A stretch of 64,000 bases of DNA from Burkholderiales bacterium (lineage in GTDB: Bacteria; Pseudomonadota; Gammaproteobacteria; Burkholderiales; Burkholderiaceae_C), in assembly GCA_003963005.1 (NCBI GenBank), contig RXJW01000043.1, positions 62,001-126,000 of the forward strand, given 5' to 3'. The notes under the pieces are model-generated. The model was not told the origin of the DNA. It was given only the letters and a program-made list of their open reading frames with translations, and ran no database searches. Made by a program: the position numbers and the translations under genes. Below, piece after piece: positions 52,301 through 60,195 of this stretch. The stretch's first letter is position 1. Every line of letters begins with the position of its first letter.

Positions 52301-52591
52301 CAGTTCCAGGCCGACCAGCCCGCCTACGCCGGCATGGACTACGACCCCGATGGCGACCGCTTCCTGTTCTACGCCGGTGCCGGCGCTGCGGCGGGCCGCG
52401 TCTACGTCGTCAAGCCCGGCGATGGCAATGTGTGGGACATCAGCGTGCTGAACACCGGCACGACCAAGGTGCCCGCCTCGCCGGCGAGCGGTTCGGGCAT
52501 CAACAGCCGGCTGCGCTACGTGCCGGCGCTGCGGGGCTTCGTGCTGCTGGCCCAGGCGAGCGCCAACCTGTACTTCCTGCGCACGGCCTGA
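49319..52591 (+). CDS. Large exported lipoprotein with C-terminal kelch/galactose-oxidase-like propeller
   Basis: The 1090-residue precursor has a Tat-like plus lipobox leader: RRQFLQ (10-15), then LPLVGC with Cys29. Gly/Ala-rich sequence and a 10-Pro run with Pro-Ala repeats (63-79) form a wall-spanning linker. Residues about 85-330 look like a beta-sandwich of the type seen before polysaccharide lyase modules (PFSLGFAFRRGDVPAGS; TTWPDGSLKFAQLAGF). About 350-760 is mainly helical with aromatic patches (PAVGYLAYLVTGRFFFMEAV). About 775-1090 has kelch-like blades (IIIAAAGGHGDSSDNRVVSI; RLMLFGTYGAYGSAWAF). I do not recognise the whole protein; carbohydrate action is inferred. It is not in an obvious operon. 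Confidence 0.85.
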   Translation: MNAPKPDPQRRQFLQYSAALGGGLPLVGCGGGSGGAAAEAGAADATTAHAAIVPVPNSRTPVPPPPPPPPPPAPAPAPVAAVTTLGLFTGAMQFSLVSPKTQTKAPFSLGFAFRRGDVPAGSTVTSNLSGLQVTPRTTWPDGSLKFAQLAGFADLTANVMTTVRLRAAAADGRVVVPLALADLKKTGLTAEVGAGSFGTASFAGADWDAPHTSWVGGAQMSSWIFRKPVGTDPHLVAWLEVRLYAGGAVEVLPWVENGYLMVAAPKSKAAVFTFALGGSQRFSASIDLPHHCRTPLISGTALSYWLGTDPDVTPKHDLAYLQSTEQVPTYSARVAPTAPVAQALASTWTPLGKANLVYDSDSMRSPGYQSSIGLLPEHDVLYLTCESPATYGAVVRNGFAAGRYGMHYRDEKTQRPIRFSQYPNLALAQSFSGFYDQGGSTRGQYTPTATGTAPVSWDCAHSPAVGYLAYLVTGRFFFMEAVQFAATFNYLGKGDADPLRKGALGLVQSCVGAWQVRAAAWQWRTLAMALNVTPDSDATLKDEFLASAQANIDHYHSTYVAQPNNPFGWVQGESYNSTGAYFDASWMQDFVTAAWGFSLSMGLPLPAAASTKMEAFFQWKARTAVMRLGPAGGFWYVNGAPYTMSVSPVTVPDFATGKGPWHANEAQAYAATYASAPTWLSKVEGQLAAEAMPGERSMWGNLMPAISYAVRHNVPGATAAWQRLTRASNFSALRDAFHTAPVWSVAPARITPAWLAGKPIGQWIEIPNTAGAGGSAVDAFSGMAVNDLTSEIIIAAAGGHGDSSDNRVVSISLAADAPAWVQRSAPSTTVAANVAYYADGLPTSRHTYQSIHFVPQINRLMLFGTYGAYGSAWAFPTVDGFNLDTNKWDKSGTYGDMPGGFYGAGMIRATGEVVSTQLKKKWSPVTRAWTDFVTNANDQAPVRWPVAYDSRRNQLFSLQWGDGQGVGSGVVANRVPLDGSLVVPVSFNASAALSQFQADQPAYAGMDYDPDGDRFLFYAGAGAAAGRVYVVKPGDGNVWDISVLNTGTTKVPASPASGSGINSRLRYVPALRGFVLLAQASANLYFLRTA

Positions 52592-52618
52592 CGCCTGCCC
52601 GGGCAGAATCGGTCCGCC

Positions 52619-53515
52619 ATGCGGTCCGACCTCCTGCCCGACTTCTCACCGCTGACCGTGCAGCGTGACGGCGTCACGCTGTTCGCCCGCCAGAGCGGCC
52701 CGCGGGACACCGGCAGGCCGCCCTTGCTGTTGCTGCACGGCCATCCGCAGACGATGGCGATGTGGCACCGCGTGGCGCCGGCCCTGGCGCGCACGCACCG
52801 CGTCGTGCTGATGGACCTGCGCGGCTATGGCGACAGCGGCCGCCCGCCGGCCGGTGAGGGCAGCGCGGCCTATGCCAAGCGCGAGATGGCGCACGATGCG
52901 ATCGCCGTGATGCGCCACCTTGGCCACGAACGTTTCGGCGTGCTGGCCCACGACCGCGGCGCTCGCGTGGCGCACCGCCTCGCGCTGGACCACCCGCAGG
53001 CCGTGGCCCGCCTGATGCTGCTGGACATCGCCCCCACCCTGGCCATGTACGAAGGCACGACCGAGGCCTTCGCCCGCGGCTACTGGCACTGGTTCTTCCT
53101 GATCCAGCCGGCGCCGCGCCCCGAGCGCTTCATCGAGGCCGATCCGCTGGCCTACCTGCGCGAAGGCATGGGGCGCGCCGGCGACTTCTTCGACCCTCGC
53201 GCCTGGGCCGAGTACGAGCGCGCCATCCAGCAGCCCCGCAGCGCCGCGGCGATCTGTGGGGACTATCGCGCCGGCGCCGGCATCGATCTTGCGCACGACC
53301 GCGCCGACCGTGCCGCGGGCCGGCGCGTCGCAGCGCCGCTGCACGTGCTGTGGGGCGCGAACGGCGTGGTCGGCCGGTGCTTCGAGCCGCTGAAGCTCTG
53401 GCGGGATGCCGCCGAGCACGTGACCGGCCGCGCCGTTGACAGCGGCCACTACATCGCCGAGGAGGCGCCCGACGTGGTGCTCGCCGAGGCGCACGATTTC
53501 TTCAAGGACCTGTGA
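52619..53515 (+). CDS. Alpha/beta hydrolase of the haloacetate dehalogenase type
   Basis: The 298-residue cytosolic enzyme has an Asp nucleophile (Asp112 in LAHDRGARVAHR), oxyanion region HGHPQTMAMWH, RGYGDSGRP, the Trp-containing YWHWFFL and a C-terminal SGHYIAEEAP His. These are features of fluoroacetate dehalogenases, which release halide and glycolate, although many relatives are epoxide hydrolases or of unknown use. Its stop overlaps the next dehydrogenase gene (TGATG). The halide-binding residues cannot be confirmed by eye, so dehalogenation is likely but unproven. Confidence 0.85.
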   Translation: MRSDLLPDFSPLTVQRDGVTLFARQSGPRDTGRPPLLLLHGHPQTMAMWHRVAPALARTHRVVLMDLRGYGDSGRPPAGEGSAAYAKREMAHDAIAVMRHLGHERFGVLAHDRGARVAHRLALDHPQAVARLMLLDIAPTLAMYEGTTEAFARGYWHWFFLIQPAPRPERFIEADPLAYLREGMGRAGDFFDPRAWAEYERAIQQPRSAAAICGDYRAGAGIDLAHDRADRAAGRRVAAPLHVLWGANGVVGRCFEPLKLWRDAAEHVTGRAVDSGHYIAEEAPDVVLAEAHDFFKDL

Positions 53516-54591
53516 TGCAGAAGATTGCGGTGCTCGCCGGTGACGGCATCGGCCAGGAGGTGATGCCCGAGGGCCTGCGCGTGCTGTGCGCCGTGGCCGA
53601 GCGCTTCGGCCTGCCCCTGCGCTTCGACGAATTCGACTTCGCGCACTGCCGCTACTACGAGCAGCATGGCCAGATGATGCCGGCCGACTGGAAGGATCAG
53701 ATCGGCGGCCATGACGCGATCTTCTTCGGCGCGGTCGGCTGGCCGGCGACCGTGCCGGACCACATCAGCCTGTGGGGCTCGCTGCTCAAGTTCCGCCGCG
53801 AGTTCGACCAGTACGTGAACCTGCGCCCCGCGCGCCTGCTGCCCGGCGTGCGCTCGCCGCTGGCCGGCCGCCAGCCGGGCGACATCGACATGTGGATCGT
53901 GCGTGAGAACACCGAGGGCGAGTATTCGTCGGTCGGCGGGCGCATGTACGCCGGCACCGAGCGCGAGATCGTGCTGCAGGAGACCGTGATGAGCCGCGTC
54001 GGCGTGGACCGCGTGCTGCGCTTCGCGTTCGAGCTGGCGGCCTCGCGCCCGCGGGCCAAGCTCACGTCGGCCACCAAGAGCAATGGCATTGCCATCACCA
54101 TGCCCTACTGGGATGAGCGCGTGGAAGCCATGGCCGCGCAGTTCCCGCAGGTGGCGGTCGACAAGTTCCACATCGACATCCTGTGTGCCCATTTCGTGCA
54201 GCGGCCGCAGCACTTTGACGTGGTGGTGGCCAGCAACCTGTTCGGCGACATCCTGTCCGACCTCGGCCCGGCCTGCACCGGCACCATCGCCGTGGCGCCG
54301 TCGGCCAACCTGAACCCGACGCGGCAGTGGCCGAGCCTCTTCGAGCCGGTGCACGGCTCCGCGCCCGACATTGCGGGCAAAGGCATCGCCAACCCGATCG
54401 GGCAGATCTGGTCGGGGGCGATGATGCTGGACTTCCTCGGCCACCGTGAGGCGCACGATGCGGTCATGGCGGCCATCGAGCAGGTGTTGTCCGACCCCGC
54501 CGCACCCCGCACGCCCGACCTCGGCGGCACGGCTTCGTGTACCGCGATGGGACAGGCCATTGCCGAGGCTGCGAAAATGGCGGGACCATGA
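53515..54591 (+). CDS. Tartrate/D-malate dehydrogenase family enzyme
   Basis: This 358-residue member of the isocitrate/isopropylmalate dehydrogenase family matches the TtuC/DmlA subgroup: [72 protein letters not shown], and [16 protein letters not shown] with metal-binding Asp residues. It would oxidise and decarboxylate tartrate or D-malate with NAD and Mn or Mg. It overlaps the hydrolase upstream and the metH-domain gene downstream (ATGA), an unusual trio. Specificity within the subgroup is not fixed by sequence alone. Confidence 0.9.
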   Translation: MQKIAVLAGDGIGQEVMPEGLRVLCAVAERFGLPLRFDEFDFAHCRYYEQHGQMMPADWKDQIGGHDAIFFGAVGWPATVPDHISLWGSLLKFRREFDQYVNLRPARLLPGVRSPLAGRQPGDIDMWIVRENTEGEYSSVGGRMYAGTEREIVLQETVMSRVGVDRVLRFAFELAASRPRAKLTSATKSNGIAITMPYWDERVEAMAAQFPQVAVDKFHIDILCAHFVQRPQHFDVVVASNLFGDILSDLGPACTGTIAVAPSANLNPTRQWPSLFEPVHGSAPDIAGKGIANPIGQIWSGAMMLDFLGHREAHDAVMAAIEQVLSDPAAPRTPDLGGTASCTAMGQAIAEAAKMAGP

Positions 54592-55640
54592 AGCCCATCG
54601 CCTACACCCGCGCCCAGTCCCTGCCGGCCCTGCTCCAGCGCCGCATCGCCGTTCTTGACGGCGCGATGGGCACGATGATCCAGCGCTACAAGCTCACCGA
54701 GGCCGACTACCGCGGCGAGCGCTTCAAGGACCACCCCAAGGACCTCAAGGGCAACAACGAGCTGCTGATGTTCACGCGGCCCGATGTGCTCAGCGAGATC
54801 CACGAGCAGTACCTGGCTGCGGGTGCCGACCTGATCGAGACCAACACCTTCGGCGCCACCTCGGTCGCCCAGGAAGACTACGGCCTGGCCGAACTCGCCT
54901 ACGAGATGAACGTCGAGGCCGCCCGGCTGGCCCGCGCCGCCTGCGACAAGTTCTCGACGCCCGAGCACCCGCGCTACGTCGCCGGCGCGCTGGGCCCGAC
55001 GCCCCGCACTGCCTCCATCAGCCCCGACGTGAACGACCCCGGGGCCCGCAACATCGACTTCGACACGCTGCGTGCCGCCTACTACGAGCAGGCCCAGGGG
55101 CTGCTGGACGGCGGCGCCGACCTGTTCCTCGTCGAGACCATCTTCGACACCCTCAATGCCAAGGCCGCCATCTTCGCGCTCGACGAGCTGATGGAAGCCA
55201 CCGGCGAGCGCCTGCCGGTCATCATCTCGGGCACGGTGACCGACGCGTCCGGCCGCATCCTGTCGGGCCAGACCGTGACCGCCTTCTGGCACTCGGTGCG
55301 CCACGCGCGGCCGTTGGCGATCGGCCTGAACTGCGCACTGGGTGCGACGCTGATGCGGCCCTACATCGAGGAGCTGTCCAAGGTGGCGGGGGAGGTCGCG
55401 GTGAGCTGCTACCCGAACGCCGGCCTGCCCAACCCGATGAGCGACACCGGCTTCGACGAAACCCCCGAGGTGACGGCCCGCCTGGTGGGTGAGTTCGCAC
55501 AGGCCGGCTTCCTGAACATCGCCGGCGGCTGCTGCGGCACCACGCCCGCGCACATCGCGGCGATTGCCAAGGCGGTGTCGGCCTACAAGCCGCGGGCCAG
55601 CGGCGACAGGTTCTTCAGCCAGATGCTGGACGCGGCCTGA
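54588..55640 (+). CDS. metH: Methionine synthase, homocysteine-binding half (split MetH)
   Basis: The 350-residue protein equals only the N-terminal S-methyltransferase domain of cobalamin-dependent methionine synthase. It begins [20 protein letters not shown] and contains [37 protein letters not shown] and the zinc ligands: Cys in GLNCALGA and the pair in [11 protein letters not shown]. The pterin, cobalamin and activation domains are missing. In many Burkholderiales metH is split in two genes; here the partner is not adjacent. The ATG overlaps the preceding stop (ATGA). No cobalamin riboswitch is visible. Confidence 0.93.
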   Translation: MKPIAYTRAQSLPALLQRRIAVLDGAMGTMIQRYKLTEADYRGERFKDHPKDLKGNNELLMFTRPDVLSEIHEQYLAAGADLIETNTFGATSVAQEDYGLAELAYEMNVEAARLARAACDKFSTPEHPRYVAGALGPTPRTASISPDVNDPGARNIDFDTLRAAYYEQAQGLLDGGADLFLVETIFDTLNAKAAIFALDELMEATGERLPVIISGTVTDASGRILSGQTVTAFWHSVRHARPLAIGLNCALGATLMRPYIEELSKVAGEVAVSCYPNAGLPNPMSDTGFDETPEVTARLVGEFAQAGFLNIAGGCCGTTPAHIAAIAKAVSAYKPRASGDRFFSQMLDAA

Positions 55641-55702
55641 GGAAGGCTCTGCACCGCTAGGATGCGGCCCGAGCCGGACGAGAGCCGGCTCAGGGAGGAT
55701 GC

Positions 55703-56680
55703 ATGGAATGGCGGATCTTGGTGGCGCCGCACGCGCGCGGCTTGAGCCGGGTGCAACGGCGCGAATTGCTGGCCATGGGTGGCGTGGGCGTGGCGCCGGC
55801 GCCGCTGGTGGCGCGTTTGCCCCAGGCTCTGCTGGGCCTGGCGGGCTTTCTGGCCGGGCTCGGCTTGACCTTTGCGGTGGCGGCGAACTGGGGTGCGATG
55901 TCGCGCCTGTTGCAGTTCGCGGTGCTCCAGGCTGCCGTGGCCTTGGGTGCCATCGGCGTGATCGCCTGGCCGCGCGGGCGCCTGCCCCTGGGCTTATGGT
56001 GTTTGCTGAGCACCGGCGGCCTGCTGGCCTATTTTGGGCAGACGTACCAGACGGGCGCTGACGCCTGGCAGCTCTTTGCGCTGTGGTCGGCCCTCGTCTT
56101 GCCGCTGGCCCTGGGCGTGCGCTCTGACGCGCTGTGGTCGGCCTGGGTTCTGGTGACGATGACGGCAGTGGCGCTGTGGATGAGCACCCTCACCGCGCAC
56201 CGCTGGGATGCAGATGCCGATGTGATCGTCCATCTCCCGGGATGGGGCCTGGCGCTGACCCTGGTGCTGGCCTTGGGCAGCCCCTGGGGGCGTCGCGCCG
56301 GCGCCGACCTCTGGTCCTCGCGGACGGCGGCCTTTCTGGCCTTGTTCATGGTCACGGCGACGGCAGTCATCGCACTCTTCGGCCATGAGCCCGCCCTGAT
56401 GGTGGCACTGGCGCTGCTGGTGCTGGGCCTGATGGCGGGGAGTGCTGCCCGGCCGTCGAGCTTCGACGTGTTCACCCTGAGCGGCGCGGCGCTCGCCATC
56501 GATGTGCTGCTGATGGGCGTGTGGATGCGAGCGATGTTCGGCAACGGCCGCAGTCGTGGCGATGAGATCGGGTTGCTGCTGCTCACGGGCCTCGTGGCGG
56601 CGGCGCTGCTGGCGCTGACGGTGACGTTCGTCCTGAACCGACAGCGTGCCGTCGCCCGTCAAAGCGGAGGCCGGGCATGA
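55703..56680 (+). CDS. DUF2157 integral membrane protein
   Basis: The 325-residue protein has a short cytosolic N-terminus ending in a conserved amphipathic helix, then about eight to nine hydrophobic helices (LGLAGFLAGLGLTFAVAANW; LGAIGVIAWPRGRLPLGLW; YFGQTYQTGADAWQLFALWS). YFGQTYQTGADAW is diagnostic of DUF2157. Function is unknown. Its 3' end overlaps the following DUF4401-type gene by 4 nt (ATGA). The pair is found together in other bacteria and probably forms one membrane complex. Confidence 0.88.
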   Translation: MEWRILVAPHARGLSRVQRRELLAMGGVGVAPAPLVARLPQALLGLAGFLAGLGLTFAVAANWGAMSRLLQFAVLQAAVALGAIGVIAWPRGRLPLGLWCLLSTGGLLAYFGQTYQTGADAWQLFALWSALVLPLALGVRSDALWSAWVLVTMTAVALWMSTLTAHRWDADADVIVHLPGWGLALTLVLALGSPWGRRAGADLWSSRTAAFLALFMVTATAVIALFGHEPALMVALALLVLGLMAGSAARPSSFDVFTLSGAALAIDVLLMGVWMRAMFGNGRSRGDEIGLLLLTGLVAAALLALTVTFVLNRQRAVARQSGGRA

Positions 56681-58236
56681 AGACCGAGCGCATCGAATCC
56701 CTGTGGCGCGAGGCCCAGCGCCGCCGCCTGTTGCCGGCCGATGCGGCCCTGCCGCCGCTGTCGTCCGACCGCCCCTGGCCGGTGGTGCTGCTGACGGCGC
56801 TCGGGGCCTGGTTGGCGGCGGTGCCGCTGATGGTCGGGCTGGGCTTGATGCTCGGCTCGAACTGGACGGAGGTCTCGGCCGGCGCGATGGGCTTGGTGCT
56901 GTTGGTGGCGGGCGTGTTGATGCTGCGGTCTGCTGGCGCATCGCTCTTCGTAGAGCAACTCGGACTGCCACTGCTGGGTGCGGGCGGTGCATTGCTGGGC
57001 TTTGCGCTCTACAAAGACCTGTCGTGGCCTATCGTGTCGCTGCTGCTGGCCTGCGTCGCGCTGGTGGTCGGTGCCCTGATGCGGGCCCGCGGGCTGCAGG
57101 CCTGCGCGGGTGCCATCGCTGCGGCCCTGTTCGTGGCGACCTTCCGGGAGTCGGCAGCGGGCCTGTTCGGGTCGAGCTTCTGGCTGGGCTGCCATCTCGG
57201 CCTCGTGGTGTGGGTCGTGTTGAGCCTCTGGGAGCACGTTGCCGGCCTGCCGCAGCGTTTGCAGTCGCTCGGCACCGGCTGGGGGCTGATGATCCTGCTC
57301 AGCTTGGCGGCATCGTCGGGCACTGCGCTGCTGATGGGCAGTGTGGTGGGGGTGTGGTCGGCCGAGGCCTTGCCGGGTCCGGGCATGGCGTGGGTGTCGG
57401 CCGCGCTCGCGCTGCTCGGGGCAGCCGTGCTCGGTACGGTGTGGGCGCCGTTGCGGCACTTCAGCTATGCCGCCATCGCGCTGCTGCTGGCGGGGCTGGC
57501 GGTCTTGATGCCGTCACTGGGGGCGGCGCTGCTGGTGGCCGCCGTGGCCTGTACCCAGGCCCGCTGGCGGGTGGCAGCCGTGGCAGCACTGGCAGCGCTC
57601 TGGATCGTCGGCAGCTTCTACTACCAACTGGCCTGGGACTTGGTGACCAAGGCCCGGGTGCTCGCCGGAGTCGGTCTGCTGCTGGCGCTGGCGGTGGCAC
57701 CGCTGTGGCCTCGCCGTGCGGCGCGATCCGCTGCCGACGCCATGGGCGCTCGCGCGGCCCGTGTCGGCGCGGCACTCAGCCTCGTGGCCGTGCTGGGCGC
57801 GGTCAACGTCGGCATCGCGCAGAAGGAGGCCTTGATGGGCACCGGGCAGGCGGTGTTCGTCGCGCTGGCGCCAGCCGACCCGCGTTCGCTGATGCAGGGC
57901 GACTTCATGCGATTGAACTTTTCTCTACCGCCTGAGGTGTCGGGTGCAGGCAGCCCGCCCTTGACGGGGCCTCGCCCACGCCTGGTAGCGCAGGTGGACG
58001 TGCAAGGCGTGGCCACCCTGGTGCGGGTGCATGCCGGTGAGGCACTGGCGCCAGGTGAACTGCTGATCACGCTCACGCCGAAGAACGGTCGCTGGACGCT
58101 TGTCACCGATGCCTGGTTCTTCAAGGAAGGTGAGGCGCAGCGTTGGGCCGGAGCGCGCTTTGGGGAGTTCCGCGTGACCGCCGACGGGCAGGCCCTGCTG
58201 GTGGGCCTGCGCGGTGAGGGCCTGCGGCCGCTCTGA
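56677..58236 (+). CDS. DUF4401 membrane protein fused to a GDYXXLXY domain
   Basis: The 519-residue protein has a DUF4401-like N-terminal region of ten or more hydrophobic helices (residues about 25-360; for example ALLGFALYKDLSWPIVSLLL and VLGTVWAPLRHFSYAAIALL) and then a soluble C-terminal domain. That domain contains GTGQAVFVALAPADPRSLMQ and the hallmark GDFMRLNF (GDYxxLxY). These two domains are commonly encoded by separate neighbouring genes, so the fusion gives good evidence that they act together. It overlaps the DUF2157 gene and is convergent with the Sel1 gene, 9 bp away. Confidence 0.85.
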   Translation: MKTERIESLWREAQRRRLLPADAALPPLSSDRPWPVVLLTALGAWLAAVPLMVGLGLMLGSNWTEVSAGAMGLVLLVAGVLMLRSAGASLFVEQLGLPLLGAGGALLGFALYKDLSWPIVSLLLACVALVVGALMRARGLQACAGAIAAALFVATFRESAAGLFGSSFWLGCHLGLVVWVVLSLWEHVAGLPQRLQSLGTGWGLMILLSLAASSGTALLMGSVVGVWSAEALPGPGMAWVSAALALLGAAVLGTVWAPLRHFSYAAIALLLAGLAVLMPSLGAALLVAAVACTQARWRVAAVAALAALWIVGSFYYQLAWDLVTKARVLAGVGLLLALAVAPLWPRRAARSAADAMGARAARVGAALSLVAVLGAVNVGIAQKEALMGTGQAVFVALAPADPRSLMQGDFMRLNFSLPPEVSGAGSPPLTGPRPRLVAQVDVQGVATLVRVHAGEALAPGELLITLTPKNGRWTLVTDAWFFKEGEAQRWAGARFGEFRVTADGQALLVGLRGEGLRPL

Positions 58237-58245
58237 TCGGGCGGA

Positions 58246-59571
58246 TCAGGACGACCGCTGCCCGGCCCAACGCAGCACCAGCCACAGGTTCACGAAGCCG
58301 CCGATCACTGGCAGCACGGCCACTGCGGTGGCGATGACGCGTGCGACGCGGCCCAGGCCCAGCGACGGTGCCACCGCGAACACGCCCGCGGCGCCGGTCA
58401 CCGACAACGCCCAGGACAAGACGAAGAACGCAGTGCTCTTCACCCCGGTCAGCGGGACGATGATGATGCTGGCCGCGCCGAGCATCAGGGCGAGGTGGCC
58501 GAGCGTCAGACCCGGTCGCGCCGGTGCGGGCGCGGTGGCTTCGGCGGGGCTCCTGGCGGCACCGGGCCCGTGCTTCCAGCGCTCCACGCCGGTGTCGGCC
58601 TGACCGGCCAGCACCTTGCGCCGGCGTGCCGACAGCACGGCCACCAGCTGCCCGGGCGCTTCGAGCTGCTGTCGCAGCATGAACGATTCCGTCGTGCTGC
58701 CGGCCATGATGCCGGCCGCGTGGGCTTCCTGCACGCCGCGCTGCTGCGCCAGCAGCATCAGCGCGTTCGACGCGACGAAGTCCTGCGGCAGGTGGTCCCC
58801 CTGCCGGTAGGCCATGGCGAGCAAGTAGGTGGCCTGCGCATGCCCACCTTCCGCCGCGAGTGCAAACCAGCGCAGGCGCTGCTTCGGGTCCTGCGGGCGG
58901 CCGTCGCCGTTCTGGAAGCACACGCCGAGGTTGTAGGCTGCCTCCGGCAAGCCGGCCTGGGCAGCCTTTTCGAAGCAGTCGGCAGCCTGCTTGAAGTCCT
59001 TCGGCAGCCGGTTGCCGGTGATGAACTCGGCGCCGAGCGCAAACCAGGCGTCACGGTCGCCTTGATCGGCCAGGCGACGCAGCGTGGGGATGTCCGGCGC
59101 GGGCTGTCCGGCTGACCCGCCCAGCGGCGAGGTGCGGCGCTTGGTGCGCCATTCGGCCAGCCGGCGATCCAGCACCGGCTTGAGCAGATCGAAATTGGCC
59201 CAGCTGTCGGGCACGCTGCAGATGTCGTCCGCGTCGTGGCCGGTGCTCGGAATCTGGCTCTCGAACACAGCGACGTAGTCGCGATGGAACTGGTCCCGGT
59301 AGTAGTCGGCCGCAAAGGCATTGCCCTCGTCGTTGAACTCGCCGCTCGTCAGCTTGCCGTCGCAAAGCTGCGAGAGCAGCTCGCCGCCAGTCTTCTGGCG
59401 TGTGCGAAGTTGCGCCAGTGCGTCACTCATGCGCCGATAGGGCTGGTCCACCTGCCCCAGGCCGCTCAACAAGGCCCAGGCGTAGAACATGCCGATGTGC
59501 GTGTTGGCGGCCGAGTTGTCGAGATCCGTCTCGAAATTGAGAAAGTAGTACTCCGAGTCGTCGTATTTCAT
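58246..59571 (-). CDS. Sel1-repeat protein with DUF7832-like N-terminus and C-terminal membrane helices
   Basis: The 441-residue protein opens MKYDDSEYYFLNFETDLDN and has THIGMFYAWALLSG, as in DUF7832-type domains. Residues about 170-300 carry Sel1/TPR-like repeats (DAWFALGAEFITGNRLPKDF; AAYNLGVCFQNGDGRPQDPK; ATYLLAMAYRQGDHLPQDF). The C-terminus has three probable membrane helices (LALMLGAASIIIVPLTGV; FFVLSWALSVTGAAGVFAV; VIATAVAVLPVIGGFVNLW). I choose ATG 59571, where the conserved domain begins; ATG 59643 would add 24 residues. It is divergent from the PspA-flotillin operon and probably linked in function. Confidence 0.8.
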   Translation of the reverse strand: MKYDDSEYYFLNFETDLDNSAANTHIGMFYAWALLSGLGQVDQPYRRMSDALAQLRTRQKTGGELLSQLCDGKLTSGEFNDEGNAFAADYYRDQFHRDYVAVFESQIPSTGHDADDICSVPDSWANFDLLKPVLDRRLAEWRTKRRTSPLGGSAGQPAPDIPTLRRLADQGDRDAWFALGAEFITGNRLPKDFKQAADCFEKAAQAGLPEAAYNLGVCFQNGDGRPQDPKQRLRWFALAAEGGHAQATYLLAMAYRQGDHLPQDFVASNALMLLAQQRGVQEAHAAGIMAGSTTESFMLRQQLEAPGQLVAVLSARRRKVLAGQADTGVERWKHGPGAARSPAEATAPAPARPGLTLGHLALMLGAASIIIVPLTGVKSTAFFVLSWALSVTGAAGVFAVAPSLGLGRVARVIATAVAVLPVIGGFVNLWLVLRWAGQRSS

Positions 59572-59642
59572 GCGCGATAGCGGGCGGACGGGATGCCGCA
59601 GTTTCCCCTGAAGACAGGATCGATCGAACGTGATTGTTGACA

Positions 59643-59682
59643 TGTGAATTCAAACGTATACATTCGACTGCGTGTGAATTCA
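59643..59682. promoter_or_regulatory. Two TGTGAATTCA direct repeats, 30 bp apart, in the divergent promoter
   Basis: TGTGAATTCA occurs at 59643-59652 and again at 59673-59682, a spacing of exactly 30 bp (about three helical turns). Between them lies ACGTATAC, itself partly palindromic. The patch is markedly AT-rich for this genome and overlaps the start regions of both divergent genes. It is a likely operator for cooperative binding, possibly by the ribbon-helix-helix-like protein encoded next to it. Confidence 0.6.
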
Positions 59683-59699
59683 TTGGAAGGCGGTGCCGC

Positions 59700-60194
59700 A
59701 TGGCGACGCAAGCGATCACGATGGAGCCGTTGTCCGCGCGGCTGCCGAGTGACCTCTACCTCTGGCTGGCGCAGCTGCAGGTGGAGGGCGCCACGACGAA
59801 CAGCGACAAGCTGCGCGTGCTGCTCGGGCAACTCAAGCGCCAGCACGATGGCGCTTTCGATTACGTCGCCGCCCACGGTTGGGCCCGCGAGATGACGCAC
59901 CGGCTGCGCGAGGCGCTGGTGCGCATCGAGGGTCAGGAGGGACTGCACTCCGAGGTGCTGGGGCAACTGGTGGAGCAGGTGACGACGCTGATGGCCCTGG
60001 TCATCAGCGCCGCCCCCGCCACCACCGCGGAGGCCACCCGGCTGGAAGATGCGCTGGTGCGGCGCGCCGCGTTGCTGGGCGAATCCTTGCTACGCCAGGC
60101 CATCACGGGCGCCGCGCATGCCTTCGATCCCGACGTGGTGAAGCGTCACCTCGGCCCCACCATCGAACTGGCCTCGACCCTGAAAGGAGCCTGA
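59700..60194 (+). CDS. Ribbon-helix-helix-like protein heading the PspA-flotillin operon
   Basis: The 164-residue protein begins (after MATQAITM) with EPLSARLPSDLYLWLAQLQV and TTNSDKLRVLLGQLKRQH, a short strand followed by two helices as in MetJ/Arc/CopG DNA-binding domains. The rest (about 55-160) is helical, without a family I recognise. GGAAGG lies about 11 nt before ATG 59700. It ends one base before the pspA-type start at 60196. If it binds DNA, the repeats at 59643-59682 are the natural target, giving self-regulation; that is inference. Confidence 0.6.
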   Translation: MATQAITMEPLSARLPSDLYLWLAQLQVEGATTNSDKLRVLLGQLKRQHDGAFDYVAAHGWAREMTHRLREALVRIEGQEGLHSEVLGQLVEQVTTLMALVISAAPATTAEATRLEDALVRRAALLGESLLRQAITGAAHAFDPDVVKRHLGPTIELASTLKGA

Positions 60195-60195
60195 C

